From Planoprotostelium fungivorum (lineage: Eukaryota; Evosea; Variosea; Cavosteliida; Cavosteliaceae), in the NCBI GenBank assembly GCA_003024175.1, contig MDYQ01000129.1:248001-312000 (forward strand): a DNA stretch of 64,000 nucleotides. Reading direction: 5' to 3'. The notes under the pieces are model-generated. The model made no database searches. It was not told the DNA's origin and saw only the letters and a program-made list of their open reading frames with translations. The number at the start of each line of letters is the position of its first letter. Position 1 is the first letter of the stretch. Positions 10,825 to 23,300 of the stretch are shown piece by piece. Made by a program: the position numbers and the translations under genes.

Positions 10825-11256
10825 CTAGTGTTTCTTGGTGGCCTTGGCGGCATCACGATCGTGTTGCAGCTCTTCTTTTCCGCGGCTAAAGTTCTTGTCC
10901 TCGTTGAAATCCTACATTGGAATGAGAATGGATGGCACGTCTGGGTCGCCTCACCTTCTTTCCAGAAGACTTGTCTGAGGTAGATGTCGTGTGCTTGCTG
11001 GTCTCGTTGTGAGAGACATCCTTGGGCTTCTTGTCCTGCTCCTCTTGGCTCTTCTTGGGGTCGGTGTGACCTCCGACGCCTCCGTATCCTTGGTGGGAAT
11101 GACGAACTGGTAAGACATTCTATCGAAAACCATTAATCACTGGCTGAATTGGCTTGTCGATAGACTCACTCTTGTAATGGGCTGACGAGAGGTGATGGTT
11201 ACTGTGGGCTTAGAGGCCAGGAGTGTCGTTCTGTTCATGCAGCGTAGGAGAGACAT
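10825..11256 (-). CDS. Small basic/hydrophilic protein, probably mitochondrial
   Basis: Three exons encode about 112 residues. The N-terminus MSLLRCMNRTTLLASKPTVT followed by ITSRQPITR is Arg/Ser/Thr-rich without acids, a plausible mitochondrial presequence. After a short intron comes NVLPVRHSHQGYGGVGGHTD, then a highly charged segment (KKSQEEQDKKPKD), and after the next intron DFNEDKNFSRGKEELQHDRD ending ATKKH. The composition resembles small mitochondrial regulatory proteins such as ATPase inhibitor (IF1), but there is no decisive motif, so function is left open. The gene is convergent with the CHID1-like gene, the stop codons being only 46 bp apart. Confidence 0.6.
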
Positions 11257-11532
11257 GGCTGTGAGTCGATCAGATTCAGATGTGGACTCGATACGAACCG
11301 TTTAGAGGTGGTGGATTGTGTTGTGTTGGATTGTGGTCGCCTTCGGTGGCTGACGTCGAGGTCACGTGAGCCAAAATTTGCACGAAAGTTCATCCCATTT
11401 ACAAAGTGACACCCTCATCTTCGCATTAGAAGACAAGTGCATCTCTTCCATAGATCAGCTTGTTCCTTCCGTTCAGATGACCTTGAGCCTCTACAATGTT
11501 TTGCATATTTATTCGGTTGCTTTGATCGGCAT

Positions 11533-11964
11533 TTAGATGCATATGGCCGTTGGGCAGCTGGTACAGGAAGCATTCGTGATGGCACATTTCTTTCCTTCCG
11601 CACAGGTAGGGCATTCTGGCACCATCATCGTGCACACGACGCAATCTAGCTCCTCTACACACTTTGCCTCTGAACAACCAGTGACTGCATTCTTCCCCAC
11701 TTCACATTTCTGTCCAGAAGGACAGTTTGAGCAGTCTGGCACCACCATTGGACAAGCTCGATGAGGTGGATTGTTGCGATGCGGGGCGATCGTGTATCGA
11801 ATGCACTCGGCTCGTGAGCAGTTAGTCTCCGTTTGAGGGTAGAGGTGACAGATGGTTCCTATTGGACATTTCGGGCATTTTGGTATGGATTGAGAGCAGA
11901 TCAGTCCAGCGTAGACTTGTGCAATGAGTAGAGTGAGGAGAAGGAAGAGAGTGGGGCGATGCAT
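11533..11964 (-). CDS. Secreted cysteine-rich repeat protein
   Basis: Single-exon frame of 143 residues. Signal peptide MHRPTLFLLLTLLIAQVYA is followed by three similar Cys-rich modules: IPKCPKCPIGTICHLYPQTE, VPDCSNCPSGQKCEVGKNAV and VPECPTCAEGKKCAITNASC. Each has the pattern C-x2-C-x4-C, then a spaced C and A-x-C. The mature chain holds more than 20 cysteines in about 124 residues, so it is likely disulfide-bonded in the secretory pathway or extracellular matrix. Similar small Cys-repeat secreted proteins are found in amoebae and oomycetes, but I cannot assign a named family. The absence of introns is unusual for this window. Confidence 0.7.
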   Translation of the reverse strand: MHRPTLFLLLTLLIAQVYAGLICSQSIPKCPKCPIGTICHLYPQTETNCSRAECIRYTIAPHRNNPPHRACPMVVPDCSNCPSGQKCEVGKNAVTGCSEAKCVEELDCVVCTMMVPECPTCAEGKKCAITNASCTSCPTAICI

Positions 11965-12360
11965 GTTGGATTGTTTGTGTGTTGAAGCAATAGTTTCCTG
12001 GGTGGAAAGAGGTTCATCAGCACGTGCACCTCTACTTCCAAGAATTGGAGTAGATAAAGGGAGGCGGTCATTTTGGGAGAATATGAATGAAGATCCGTCG
12101 AAGACTTCAGTAGTCGGACAATTTGATCGTTGTACAGTGGTGAAACCTGAGGTTTAGGGTTTAAGTCCAACCAAACTTTGATCTTCCATGTTGTCCTGTG
12201 TAGACTCATCGCGAGGATGAAGACTGCTTACAAAGTTCACTCTTCGTCTGTGCCAGGTACTGGAAACAAAAATGGTGTAGTTTTCGGAAAAATCAAATCT
12301 CCGAACTACAACGGAGGTTTCCCACTCGTTCTCAAAAGTTCTCGACTTCCAACGAGCAAC
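11965..12360. other. Divergent intergenic region upstream of GARS-AIRS
   Basis: Separates the Cys-rich gene from the purine gene. It contains the telo-box listed separately, and from about 12178 an open frame that runs in phase into the GARS start. Confidence 0.5.
12153..12163 (+). promoter_or_regulatory. Telo-box-like promoter element
   Basis: TTTAGGGTTTA, the reverse complement of the AAACCCTAA telo-box, lies about 200 bp upstream of the GARS-AIRS start codon and is flanked by a partial palindrome (AAACCTGAGGTTT). In plants such boxes sit upstream of ribosomal-protein and nucleotide-synthesis genes; a similar use here is inference. Confidence 0.4.
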
Positions 12361-15300
12361 ATGGTAAAGATTCTACTGATAGGCAGTGGTGGCAGAGAGC
12401 ATGCCATTGCTTGGTGTGTCATTGTCCACATCTTACATGTGTTCTCATATGATTGATGATGGCGTTATCACATGCTTCAAAGACTCTCACTATTGTTCTC
12501 GATTTTCATCTAATATCACCTGATAGGAAATTGGCACAATCTCCACAAGTGACGAGAGTTTTCGTTGCACCCGGCAATGGAGGCACACAGAAGACAGGTG
12601 AGACCTCATCTCTCCATCACACACACGTGATCGATTGACTCGTATCTATCTAGAGAAGTTGATGAATGTTCCCATCTCTGCAACACCATCCAGTTTCGAA
12701 GGGCTGGGAAAGTTTGCCCACGATAATCACGTCAGTATCTTCTCATCTCCTCTTGAACATCGATCCACCCACCATCGACGTCAGCATGCGATATCATTCT
12801 GATACCACATCAGGTCGATCTCGTGGTCATTGGCCCCGAACAACCTCTCGTCGACGGCATCTCCGAGTTCTTCAAGAAGATGGGTATCCCATGTTTCGGT
12901 CCCTCTTCCAAAGCTGCTCTCATCGAGGCCAGCAAGGTACACGATCATCTCCACCATCTTCCATCATCATCATCATCTCTGACACCCCATCAGAGTTTCT
13001 CAAAGGACTTTATGAAGAAGCACAACATCCCCACGGCAGAATACAAGACTTTCACCGAATATTCGGAGGCATCTCAGTACATCGAGTCCATCACCGATGC
13101 AACTCGCATCGTCATCAAGGCCTCCGGTCTCGCGGCAGGAAAGGGTGTCATCCTCCCCGCCGATCAACAAGAGGCGAGAGACACCATCAGACAGATCATG
13201 GTCCAAAAGTGAGTCATGTTGAACCATCAGACCGTGGAGCATCTGAATTGAGATCCGTCAGGGAATTTGGGACGGCTGGAGACAGCGTGGTGATCGAAGA
13301 CAGACTGGAAGGACCCGAATTGTCCGTCTTCGCTTTTTCGGACGGTTATTCTACTGTCATATTGCCGCCCGCTCAAGACCACAAGAGGGTGGGAGAAGGT
13401 GAAAATGTCCCACACATTCTCCATCAGATTCCCACAAATGCACCACGAAAATCATCAAATCTCATTCTACAAAATTTCATCGTACGTTCTGCGAAATCTC
13501 CGTGAAACTTCAAGCTGAAGAGAGGTACAGATGACACTGGATTGAACACGGGTGGTATGGGTGCTTTCTGCCCCAGTCCAATCTGCAACGAAACCCTCTT
13601 GAAAGAGATTCACAGCAGAGTCATCCAGCCCACCGTGGACGGCCTGAGGAGATCAGGAACACCCTACGTGGGACTCTTGTACGCTGGAATCCTCTTGGAC
13701 AAGGTGAAGGGAGTGCAAGTGTTGGAGTACAACTGCAGATTTGGAGACCCGGAGACCCAGGCTGTCATGTTACTGCTGGAATCCGATCTATACGAGGTGA
13801 TCATCTTCTCTCCATCCGACGATCGATCTCATCGGTCCGATCGTGATGATCGATCGCCACGGTCGATGTTGAACATGATCGATCACGATGATGATCTCGA
13901 TGATGACGATGAACAGATCATGTTAGCTTGCGTGGAGGGCAGATTAGATTCAGTCGGAGTCAACACCCGCTCCGATCTCTTTGCCGCCAACGTGGTCGTC
14001 GCCTCCGGTGGTTACCCTGGCTCTTACCAGAAGGGCCACGTCATCACTGGCCTGGACGGTGTACCTGATGACGTCATCATCTTTCACGCCGGTACTACAC
14101 TGGACGATCACAGTCAGAAAGTCATCACCTCTGGTGGAAGGGTGCTCAACGTATCTACAACGGGGAAGACTCTGCAAGAGGCGTTAGACAAGATCTACAG
14201 CGTGTTACCCTCCGTACAATTCGAAGGTGAGGGTGGGGCGAGGGTGGGGGACCGAAAGATTGGGCAGGTTCGTTCTACAGGAAGGACATCGGTAGGAAGG
14301 CGAGCCAATACAAGAAGGAGACAAAGGGAGTCACGTACAAGGATGCTGGTGTCGATATCGATTCCGGCAACAATCTCGTTGATATCATCAAGCCCATCAC
14401 AAAGGCCACAAAGAGGTGAAGAGCGAAATTTTTTCTCATCACGATAGAAATATCATACACTGAGAATCGAATCTCAGAATTTTTATATGAATGGATTCGT
14501 TTTTACTGAGATGGCTGAATGGTGAGCAGGATCGGCTGTGATGCCGAAATCGGAGGTTTCGGAGGACTGTTCGATCTGAAGCCTTTGAACATGAAGGATC
14601 CCATCATCGTATCTGGAACGGACGGTGTTGGAACCAAGCTCCTCATCGCTCACAAGGTGATCATCTCACCGCGATCATCTCATCAATGTGATCGATCACG
14701 ATCGCACGACACGATCCGATCGCGATCATCCACCTGATCACCTCTTCATCATCTCATCACGTTCATCATCTGATGATGACAGGTCAACGTTCACGACACC
14801 ATCGGTATCGATCTGGTAGCCATGTCAGTCAACGATGTCTTAGCCCACGGAGCTGAGCCCCTCTTCTTCCTCGATTACTTTGCCACCGGAAAATTAGATG
14901 TCCGAGCTGCCGCCGATGTCGTCAGGGGTGAGGCATCCGCGGCTCGTTGTAGATTGACGCGGTTAGGTATTGGAGAAGGCTGCAAGAGGAGTGGCTGTGC
15001 TCTCATTGGAGGAGAGACAGCAGAGATGCCGGGGCTCTATGCTCCGGGTGAATACGATTTAGCCGGTTTCGCCGTGGCCGTTGTAGAGAGATCAGAGATG
15101 CTACCCAAGAGAGTGAGTCGTCTTCATTTAAATTCGTCAAGAGAAGAGTCATCCCTGCTCCATTTGATGTGGCTGACCTTCTTTCAGGTGTCCAACGGTG
15201 ACGTCATGATCGGTCTCACATCTTCCGGCATCCACAGTAACGGCTACTCCCTCGTCAGACACATCACGGAGAAGATCGCCGGCCTCAACTACCACGATGA

Positions 15301-15776
15301 AGCCCCCTTCTCTCCTGGAAAGAAGATGTGGGAGATCCTGTTGGCTCCCACGAAGATCTACGTCAAGCCAGTTCTGGCTGCCATCAAGGGACACTCTGGC
15401 GTGAAGGTGAAGTCACGTGACGTCAGGATGACGTGTGATGACGTGGCAACAGGCCGTAGCTCACATCACGGGTGGAGGCTTCACAGACAACATCCCCAGG
15501 GTCTTCGGTGGTGCAAACGTGAGCGGGCACGTTCGATTGGGCAGCTGGCCTTTCCCCCCCCTCTTCCAGTGGCTGCAGAAGACTGGAAACGTGTCGACTC
15601 ATGAGATGCTGAGGACTTTCAACTGCGGTGTCGGCCTCGTGTTGGTCGTAGCTGCCGAGCAGGAAGCTGACGTGCTGAAGACACTGAGAGAGAACGGAGA
15701 GGAGGGATATGTCATTGGACAGCTGGAGGATAGAAAGGAGGGAGAGGAGGAGATGGTATACAGTGGTGATCTGTAA
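12361..15776 (+). CDS. ADE5,7: Bifunctional GARS-AIRS, purine biosynthesis
   Basis: Catalyses two steps of de novo IMP synthesis: glycinamide ribonucleotide synthetase and aminoimidazole ribonucleotide synthetase, in the cytosol. N-terminal GARS half: [33 protein letters not shown], the ATP-grasp segment [17 protein letters not shown], and [14 protein letters not shown] then [15 protein letters not shown]-terminal AIRS half starts near 14530: [56 protein letters not shown] and [14 protein letters not shown], ending EEMVYSGDL. No GART domain follows, so the layout is the fungal/amoebozoan two-domain type rather than the animal trifunctional one. About ten exons; several introns (13796-13915, 14657-14783) are rich in GATC and CATCA words. 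Start chosen at the family methionine; the frame stays open upstream to 12217 and beyond. Confidence 0.96.
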
Positions 15777-17328
15777 TAGATGGAGAGACAATGTGGTTCA
15801 GTTCTTATTTGTAACTTGAGAGGGCCCATCTCGACCTCGTGGTCTATCACCGGTCTTAAGGGGAATGTAGTAGGATGAGATGCCGCGATAGATGTGATCC
15901 TCGTGTGTTGTGGGTACTATATACTGTAGAAATCACGTGCCCCTGGGTGGAGCTCTATGTATATCTCATCCGGCTTCTTTTTTGGTAGATCGATAATGGT
16001 GATGTGATATCATACAACGCCCACATCACACACGGGGAGCTCGGATTCAAAGACATTCATTCCGGGATGACGAAAGAGAAGATATATCGATGTGTGATGC
16101 ATTCAGTGATCACTCTTTGCTGAGCAAATTAAGAGGTGGCAATTGTTGAGGTTACCGAGCTATGGGGAATTCACAAACAGTGTGATATTACACGATCAGA
16201 CAACAGTAGTCATCTGGTCGCTCATATTGTGGCGCAATGGCGAGATGTGCCTTCTAAAGATGAAATTGAAAAGAAGATAAAGATATTGACAGAGCCATTC
16301 ATCACAGAAGTGAAGAAACGACTGCGAGCCCCTGATAATTCAACACATCATCCCCGCCATATGTGTGACGGTATGTCCCTGATGAATTGCTGCAATAGGA
16401 TAGGACACTCCAACAGACACTCTGCATGAGATACAACGGTTGTGGTCAGCGGAGGATGAGACGTTGATGGTGATGTTGCCAGGTAGCCGTTATATTGTAG
16501 CGGAAGTTTGGAACTTTTGAAAAAATTCTTCATCGACCTCAATGCGAGGATGTAAACCGGTCCTTGAAGGGGTTAAGCTGCATAAACGAGTGAGGACAGA
16601 GCAGTAGACCGCTGTATAGCAGCAGCAGCGGGGGGGGGGGGAGAAATAATGGGTACCAGGTCATTGATGATACTTTACCCAGGTGTAGAATCACCTGGGC
16701 TACACGGTGGTGTATTTTGTTTTTTCGTCCGGACGTTCATAACAGAGAAAAGTGCCAATGTACGCTATTTTTTTAGTGTACATGACAGTAATCCACTTTT
16801 TGCTCATCTTGGGCAACGTTTTTGTGACCTGTGTGACATACCATTGGAATCAGCGCATTTTGCTGAACAAGGTGAACTATCTATTGGAATCAAAGTCTCC
16901 TGCAACTTATATATCTGACCTTGTATTGTTACATCAAGGTTTTTTTTGTGAATCCTCACCACCCAAGCACAATACGTATCTTATTTGTGAGACAGGACGT
17001 ATACTACAGAGCATTAAACAGGTCAGAAATCAAGTGGTCATGCGGCGTGCATCATTTCTCAATAGCTCACATTTTAGCAGTCTATCCTGTTTGATTGGTG
17101 GTCTTGAATGTGATTACTGCAATGACGGTCATGGCATCTGGAACTTGCTCCTCTGGTCTGTCACATTGTTTCAGTTGGTGGAATCATTTGCGCAACAGAA
17201 CTGTTAGCTGTTTGACCTAAGAACACTTATATTGGTACCACCTCCTGGTTTACTACGCTGAGGGATTGGCCAGTCCATATTTCATGTATGTGTTTTCAAA
17301 ACTTGAACACAATCAACTTCCCATGACT
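15777..17328. other. Compositionally unusual region without recognisable gene
   Basis: This 1.5-kb stretch is richer in A/T than its neighbours and lacks their typical exon/intron texture. Two plus-strand open frames stand out: about 16130-16430, containing a segment EIEKKIKILTEPFITEVKKR, and 16752-17207, with hydrophobic runs (VIHFLLILGNVFVTCVTYHW) and several cysteines. Neither resembles a family I know. A run of 12 G lies at 16630-16641. It may be a decayed or transferred insertion, or a lineage-specific gene; no terminal repeats or target-site duplications were found by eye. Confidence 0.4.
16630..16641 (+). repeat. G12 homopolymer
   Basis: Twelve consecutive G preceded by a short AGC repeat (AGCAGCAGC). 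Such a run is unstable in replication and sequencing, so the exact length is uncertain. Confidence 0.8.
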
Positions 17329-20300
17329 TTATTCAATTGTTCCATCTCTGTACAAATGTTCCACAGCCAGAGGTGACTGCATCAAGTTCTCTCCTACCCC
17401 TGTCTCATCTCGCATCATCTCGATGGTGCCACATTCCTCCCAGCCCAAATCCAATCTCCTCCCTAACACGTTCATCCTCCTGTCCCCGTTCTCTCTGAAG
17501 GTGAAGAGGTTGCCGATAGAGGTGGACACCCTCGTGTTGTCTGTAGACAGGTGAAACCGTCCTCCCAAGATGGTGTCGTTGACGTCGGCGGCGGGATAGA
17601 AGAGGGGAGGTTTGGAGTACCATCGCATGCACTCATTGGAGGAACGTCTGGCGGGGAAATCCGCTCTCACGGCCCATTCGGCCCAAGCGTCCGCGAGCTT
17701 AGTTCTCTCCATCTTCAGTGCCTTCTCGCTGAACTCTGTGTGTGTGTCAGACTCATCATCACAGCATCGTGTCATCATGCGATGGTGACGGTGATGGACT
17801 GATCACCTCCATCTCTGGCGTTCTTTGGAATGTCCAAGAATGTCTCTGCCATGTTCTTAAAGTGTTCCATGGTTGCCTTCTGCAGAGCTGTTCCACCCAA
17901 TATGCCCGTTCCAACGAACATGTACTCCATGTGCATCCACAGCTCGTTGATGATGGTGCCTCCCACGCTCTGCATCCTCTCTCTCGGTCCTCCCTTTATT
18001 CATCAGCACATCGACGTCATGCAATGTGATGAGATCGGATGATGTGATGTGGTGTGATGACAGTAGAGAATGATGAAGGTGATGAGAGGATGGTGAGGAC
18101 AATGAGATGAAAGATGTGATGGATGATGATGCTGATGATCATCTCACCTCCCGCAATCCTGGCAGTTGTAGACGAGTGAGAGCCCTCAATTTCGTCATCA
18201 TCTTGACTCGATTGGGTACGGGCAACTGCTGGAAGGTGGACAAGTGAATGTGCTCGTCGGCGATATCACTGAGAATGGAAGCCATGACAATACCCAGATC
18301 TGAATTTTCGTCTGACATGTGACATGTGACAGCCCCTCCATATCTACCGGACAACACGGACAGCGTCTTCAACTTTTGAGAGAAGCAGAGGGTCTGGCGT
18401 GGGTCAGAATTGTCACACTCTTTTTCTGACCTTCAGTACGTGGAATTTTGTGGTAGGGTTGTAGATGTGTGTGTCGGTATGGATGGCATTGGGGACTTCT
18501 TCGTCCAAGAGGGCGAGATTTACGAGTCGAGTTGTGTCTGGATTCATGATCTACAATGAGTCAGATGAAGGTGTAGAATGAGAGTGAGAGTGAATATACA
18601 TCGCGAGAATTTAATTGTAAAGATGAAAAGAACAGATGAAATGAAATGATTTGAATTACCTCTCTGATGATGAGACGACCCAAGTGATAGTATGTAGTTC
18701 CCATCATAGTAGAACTCAACACTTTCAAGTTGAACTTGTACGTCACGGTAAATCTGCGATTCGCAAACGTCGCATCTAACTTTTGCGATAACTCCTCCGC
18801 CTTCTCTTTCAGATTCGTCTCTACAGGCTGCCCTGAATACCACCTCTCCTGCTCTCTTTCAATTCCATCGAAATTTCACTGAAATCTCACGTTGACGTTG
18901 ACCATAGCCACGGCGTTGAATTTGTGTTGGCATGGTGACGGTGGTGGGTGCGGTAAGTTGTGCAGTCTAGCCATCATCGTCTCGTAATGCTCCGTCTCTA
19001 CACTGTCTCCCTCCTTTTCCCTTGCGGAGTAGAACGCTCGCGGCTCCACCATGATAGCTGTGACGTTCAATACAGCTGTCAGTGTGGGTTGACTCACATC
19101 TTCGGACGTTCGGATACTTATCCGGTACCTCCACCGGTGTTCCGACTTGATTCCACAGGCGGACGAATGTCGATTTCTCCGCGAGATTTCTCGTCTGGAA
19201 GTAGAGGGGCTGGTTGTCGTTGTAGATGACGAATTGATTTTCCCAGGAATTCGAATTTTCGAAGAGACCCATCTCGTGATCGGGGTCGGGCTTGTCGTAC
19301 AATCTACAACTCTGTAGACCGATGGCTCCGCTGATGGATTTCATCTTATTATCCCTGAAGAAGTAGAGACAGGATGTGGGAGGGTGCAGTGATACGAAAA
19401 TGTTTGTGAAATTTGGTTTCAGACTGTCACCAAATTGTACCTACGATCGTTCATATTTTATTGTTTTTTAATTCGAATAGAATTTTGAGTAGTATGATCA
19501 TCATGAATGGTTGATTGATATTTCTAAATTGAATAGAAAAATAGATTTAGAAGAAAATAGATTTAGAAATGAAAAATCACCTTGATCTGTAACCGTTGTA
19601 GAGCGATGATCTCCTTCGTATCGTTCAATCTACATCTAGCCATGGGTTCCAAATGAAGCCTGCACGCCCATCAACCCAACATCTACAACTCCCCTCACCT
19701 CAATCGATTCACTTGCTCCTCGTTCGTAGCCCTCGGTATCTGCACGCTCAAACCGTGACTCAACACTTGCAGTTCCGTCTCACTGTCCACCCTCAGCCTC
19801 TTCCAACTGCATCACGACGATTCTCATACCTCCATACGAGGACAAAGTTGTTCGTGTCGATGCACAGCGTTGGATGAGGTGAATCGTTCTTTTCGTAAGA
19901 GCACAACGTACCATCGTCAAAATCGAGCACGATGAGACAGGCCTTGCCGTTGATGTTGAACCATTCTGAGAACTTGCGCTCGGAATCGATCGCCGTCTTT
20001 GTCTTCAGATTGTGACCGAGGTTGGGATCCAATGTGAGGTGCTCCATGAATGTTTCGATCGATTCGAAGAGGAAGTATCGACAGTTATCTGTGATGCATC
20101 AGTGATGACGTGTCATGACGTCATCACGATGTGATGTGGTCATGCGATCGTGATGTGATGATCGATGTTTGATGCAACGTGTAGATGTTTGATGCAACGT
20201 GTAGATGTTTGATGCAACGTGTAGATGTTGATGTGATGAATGTGATGGTAGTGATGCGTTAAGTCTTGATGTGACGAAATCGTGATGACATACCGATGGG

Positions 20301-23300
20301 GGCTGCGATGTGCTCCTCCATCGGAAATTTGGCGCCAAATACGAGGGTGTTCATCCTGTGATATCTCGATGCGTTGTAGAGCTGTCCTTGGGGCAGATAA
20401 GCTCCGGTCATTTGTTCGACTTGATTCTCGTTCGTCACTTCTTCTTGCAGTAGAATCATCAACCCTCCCTCGAAATGGTCTACTAATCTGATTCTCATCA
20501 ATATCTCCTATCTACATCGTTGTAGTCTCACCTCCTCTCCGTACCATTGATATTTCTCCTGAACAAATCGATTCCGTGGTACAGATTGACGTTCCATACG
20601 TTCATCTTGTATCCCAGGTGTTCCAATAACACCCTCCACGTGTTAAGCTCCTCAGGCTGAGTGTTCCTGTTGATGACCAGAAGCACCTCGGCAGATGGAT
20701 CGTGTACGTAATCAGACGTAATCTGCATCGTGAAGGGAGAGATCTGCACCCTCCGGCTTACATCGATGCGTTCTGGATGTCCCAGCTGCAGGGAGGCTGT
20801 GAATTTGATGATGGATTGGGTGGGAACGATGTCGGAAGACAATTGAAAGGTACAGGCTGCTACCATCTGATGTCATCCTCAGTGATGTGATCGTGATGAC
20901 TTCGTGATTTGAATGGATGACATCACGATTTGAATGTATGATGATACCATCATACATATGGTGATATAACGATGACAGATGATATGATGATGTGATGGAT
21001 GAGATGGAATCACCTTCTGTTGGGGTAGTAATTGGAAATGAGAGAGAACGCTACGTGAATCAGTGAAGACGACCCCGTCTACACTTCGGAAGATGCAAGA
21101 ACTGGGTGGTAGGTTGTAGTCTGACATCTCAATACGTATCGACAAGTGTCTACCACCTGGGCCTCCGATCCTGACGTCACATCAGAAAGAAATCGATTTT
21201 CATCCATCGTGATTCTCTTCAAGTCGTAGAAAAAATTCAACTTGATGCATCGGAGGACATCATGTAAATTGATGTAGTAAGATAAATGAAATAAAATGAT
21301 AGAATATCTCACGTTCTGTTACTCCGATTCCATATCGTGAATAAAATCGGTGCCTCCCTTATCAGCGTCGTTGTAGACGGACAATCCACCTTTGAAATTT
21401 CAACGGCATGTCTCACTTCGAACGGTGTCTCCACGGCTTCCACCGCGGCGAAGCCTGAACGCGTCAGACGCCACGTAGAATTCGATGATATTTCGACTCG
21501 TTGGGAGAGGAGAATTCACCTCGATTGACTCTCTCCATGATGGCCCTGTGGTTTAATTTGGCCGTTGTAGAGAAGGGATCTATGGTAGCTTGATCGGTGT
21601 CGGTGACGTGGAAGGTGAGGGGAGGTGCTTCTGTGATCTGACCGATGTCGACGTTCTTTCGTAGGAGAACATAATCGGAAGGCTGGAGGAGGTGAGATGA
21701 TGTGATGATGTTGATCGTGTGATGTGATGCGATGATCGTGTGATGTGATGCGATGATCGTGTGATGTGATGCGATGATCGTGTGATGTGATGCGATGATT
21801 GATGATGAAGTTGATCAAGAGATGCCATGTGATGTGATTTACAATGCGATGACCATCTCATGTAGGTGATGTTCATGACAGATAGATGGAATGCCATGTG
21901 ATGACCATTCACCAAACACGTGACCCATCGATTGTTTACGACGTAAGAGCTGATGGCCTGTTTCTTCGGTGTAGGTTGTAATCCAGTGTTCTTGTATGTC
22001 ATCACAGCTCGAACGGCTGCACCGGGTTCGATCATGTCGTAGCCCGACGTATCGAACGTTACGCCCATGATCTGCGAAATGTCACGAGAAACTCGTCGTC
22101 ATCACACCACCTCCATGTTGTATTTTCCCAGGTAGATGTTTCCTCTTCCGGGTTGTAATACCTGAGTCGAGTCAGTCATCTACAACGGTGTAGATGGATT
22201 CCACCGTGATCATGTAGAAATTGTCGATGCCATTACGACCCTGTCTACCCTCTAATCCATCCGGGGCGTCGAACGACTGTCACTCGTTCATTTCTCTCTT
22301 CTTTTCTTCTCTTATATTTTTCTCTTTCTATTCTATTTCTATTCTTTTCTTCTATTTCTTCTTCTGCTTTTTCTTTTTTCTATTTCTGCTCATCTATCGT
22401 ATCTATTTCCTATTTCTTCCCGCCAAATTTCACGGAACGATTTGTACTCACACCGTAACCACCATCACCAGGCAGATAGACCGTTCTACCACTGCGCGAT
22501 CCTTTGCCTCCCATTCCTCCCACTCCACCCTTACCACCTGATCCCTCAGCTTCATCTACACCGTTGTAGATGTCTCACCGTTGCCAGGGTTACCCGCTCT
22601 TCCTCCATCACCTCCCTTGATGTCCGGATCAGGTACCATCATCATCAGATCGGTGTCGTCCTCTGACAATGTGATCTGGATGCGATCAAGAACCATCGCG
22701 ATGAAGACATCGAACCTGAACGGCACCTCCAGTTCCACCGTCACCTCCATCGCCTCCGTTTCCTCCACAACCTCCACAGCCTGCCGGTAATCCACCTGAT
22801 ATGGGATCAGAAGATGTCAGATGAGGTGACACTGACCCGTCGCTCGTTCTCCCCACGATGAATCTTCTCCGTCTAAACCGTTGGTGCCTGTGAACGTCAG
22901 ATTCGTGAACATGCAGATCGATTGTAGAAAATGTGAAATGCAGCACCCGAACTTCCCGGACCACCATAGCCGCCGTTACCTCCGTTGCCTCCTCTTGCGA
23001 TGATCTTTTACACGATTCGAATCATTATCATTCATACATCCACTCACCCGGATGGTAGAGAGCGAATCACCGAGGGGAACAGTCGAAAGATTCTCTTCGT
23101 TTCCTCTTCCAGGACCCAGGAGCTGATGTCGTATGACGACTCGTCCATCGTCGGCGCGTAAGTGAAGACGAACAGAGGGGGCTGGTGTACCATTATCTCC
23201 CTTCCTTCCGTGTGATCCTCCTTCTCCGTGTTGACTGGGCCCACGTGGAGCTCTACCAGCCACTCCGTTGGCTCCATCTGAGAAGAGATGATCAGACGAT

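Noticed and set aside
12666-13505. Long plus-strand frame inside the purine gene
   Set aside because: Wrong frame relative to the GARS domain; it reads through introns and exons with Arg/His-rich nonsense.
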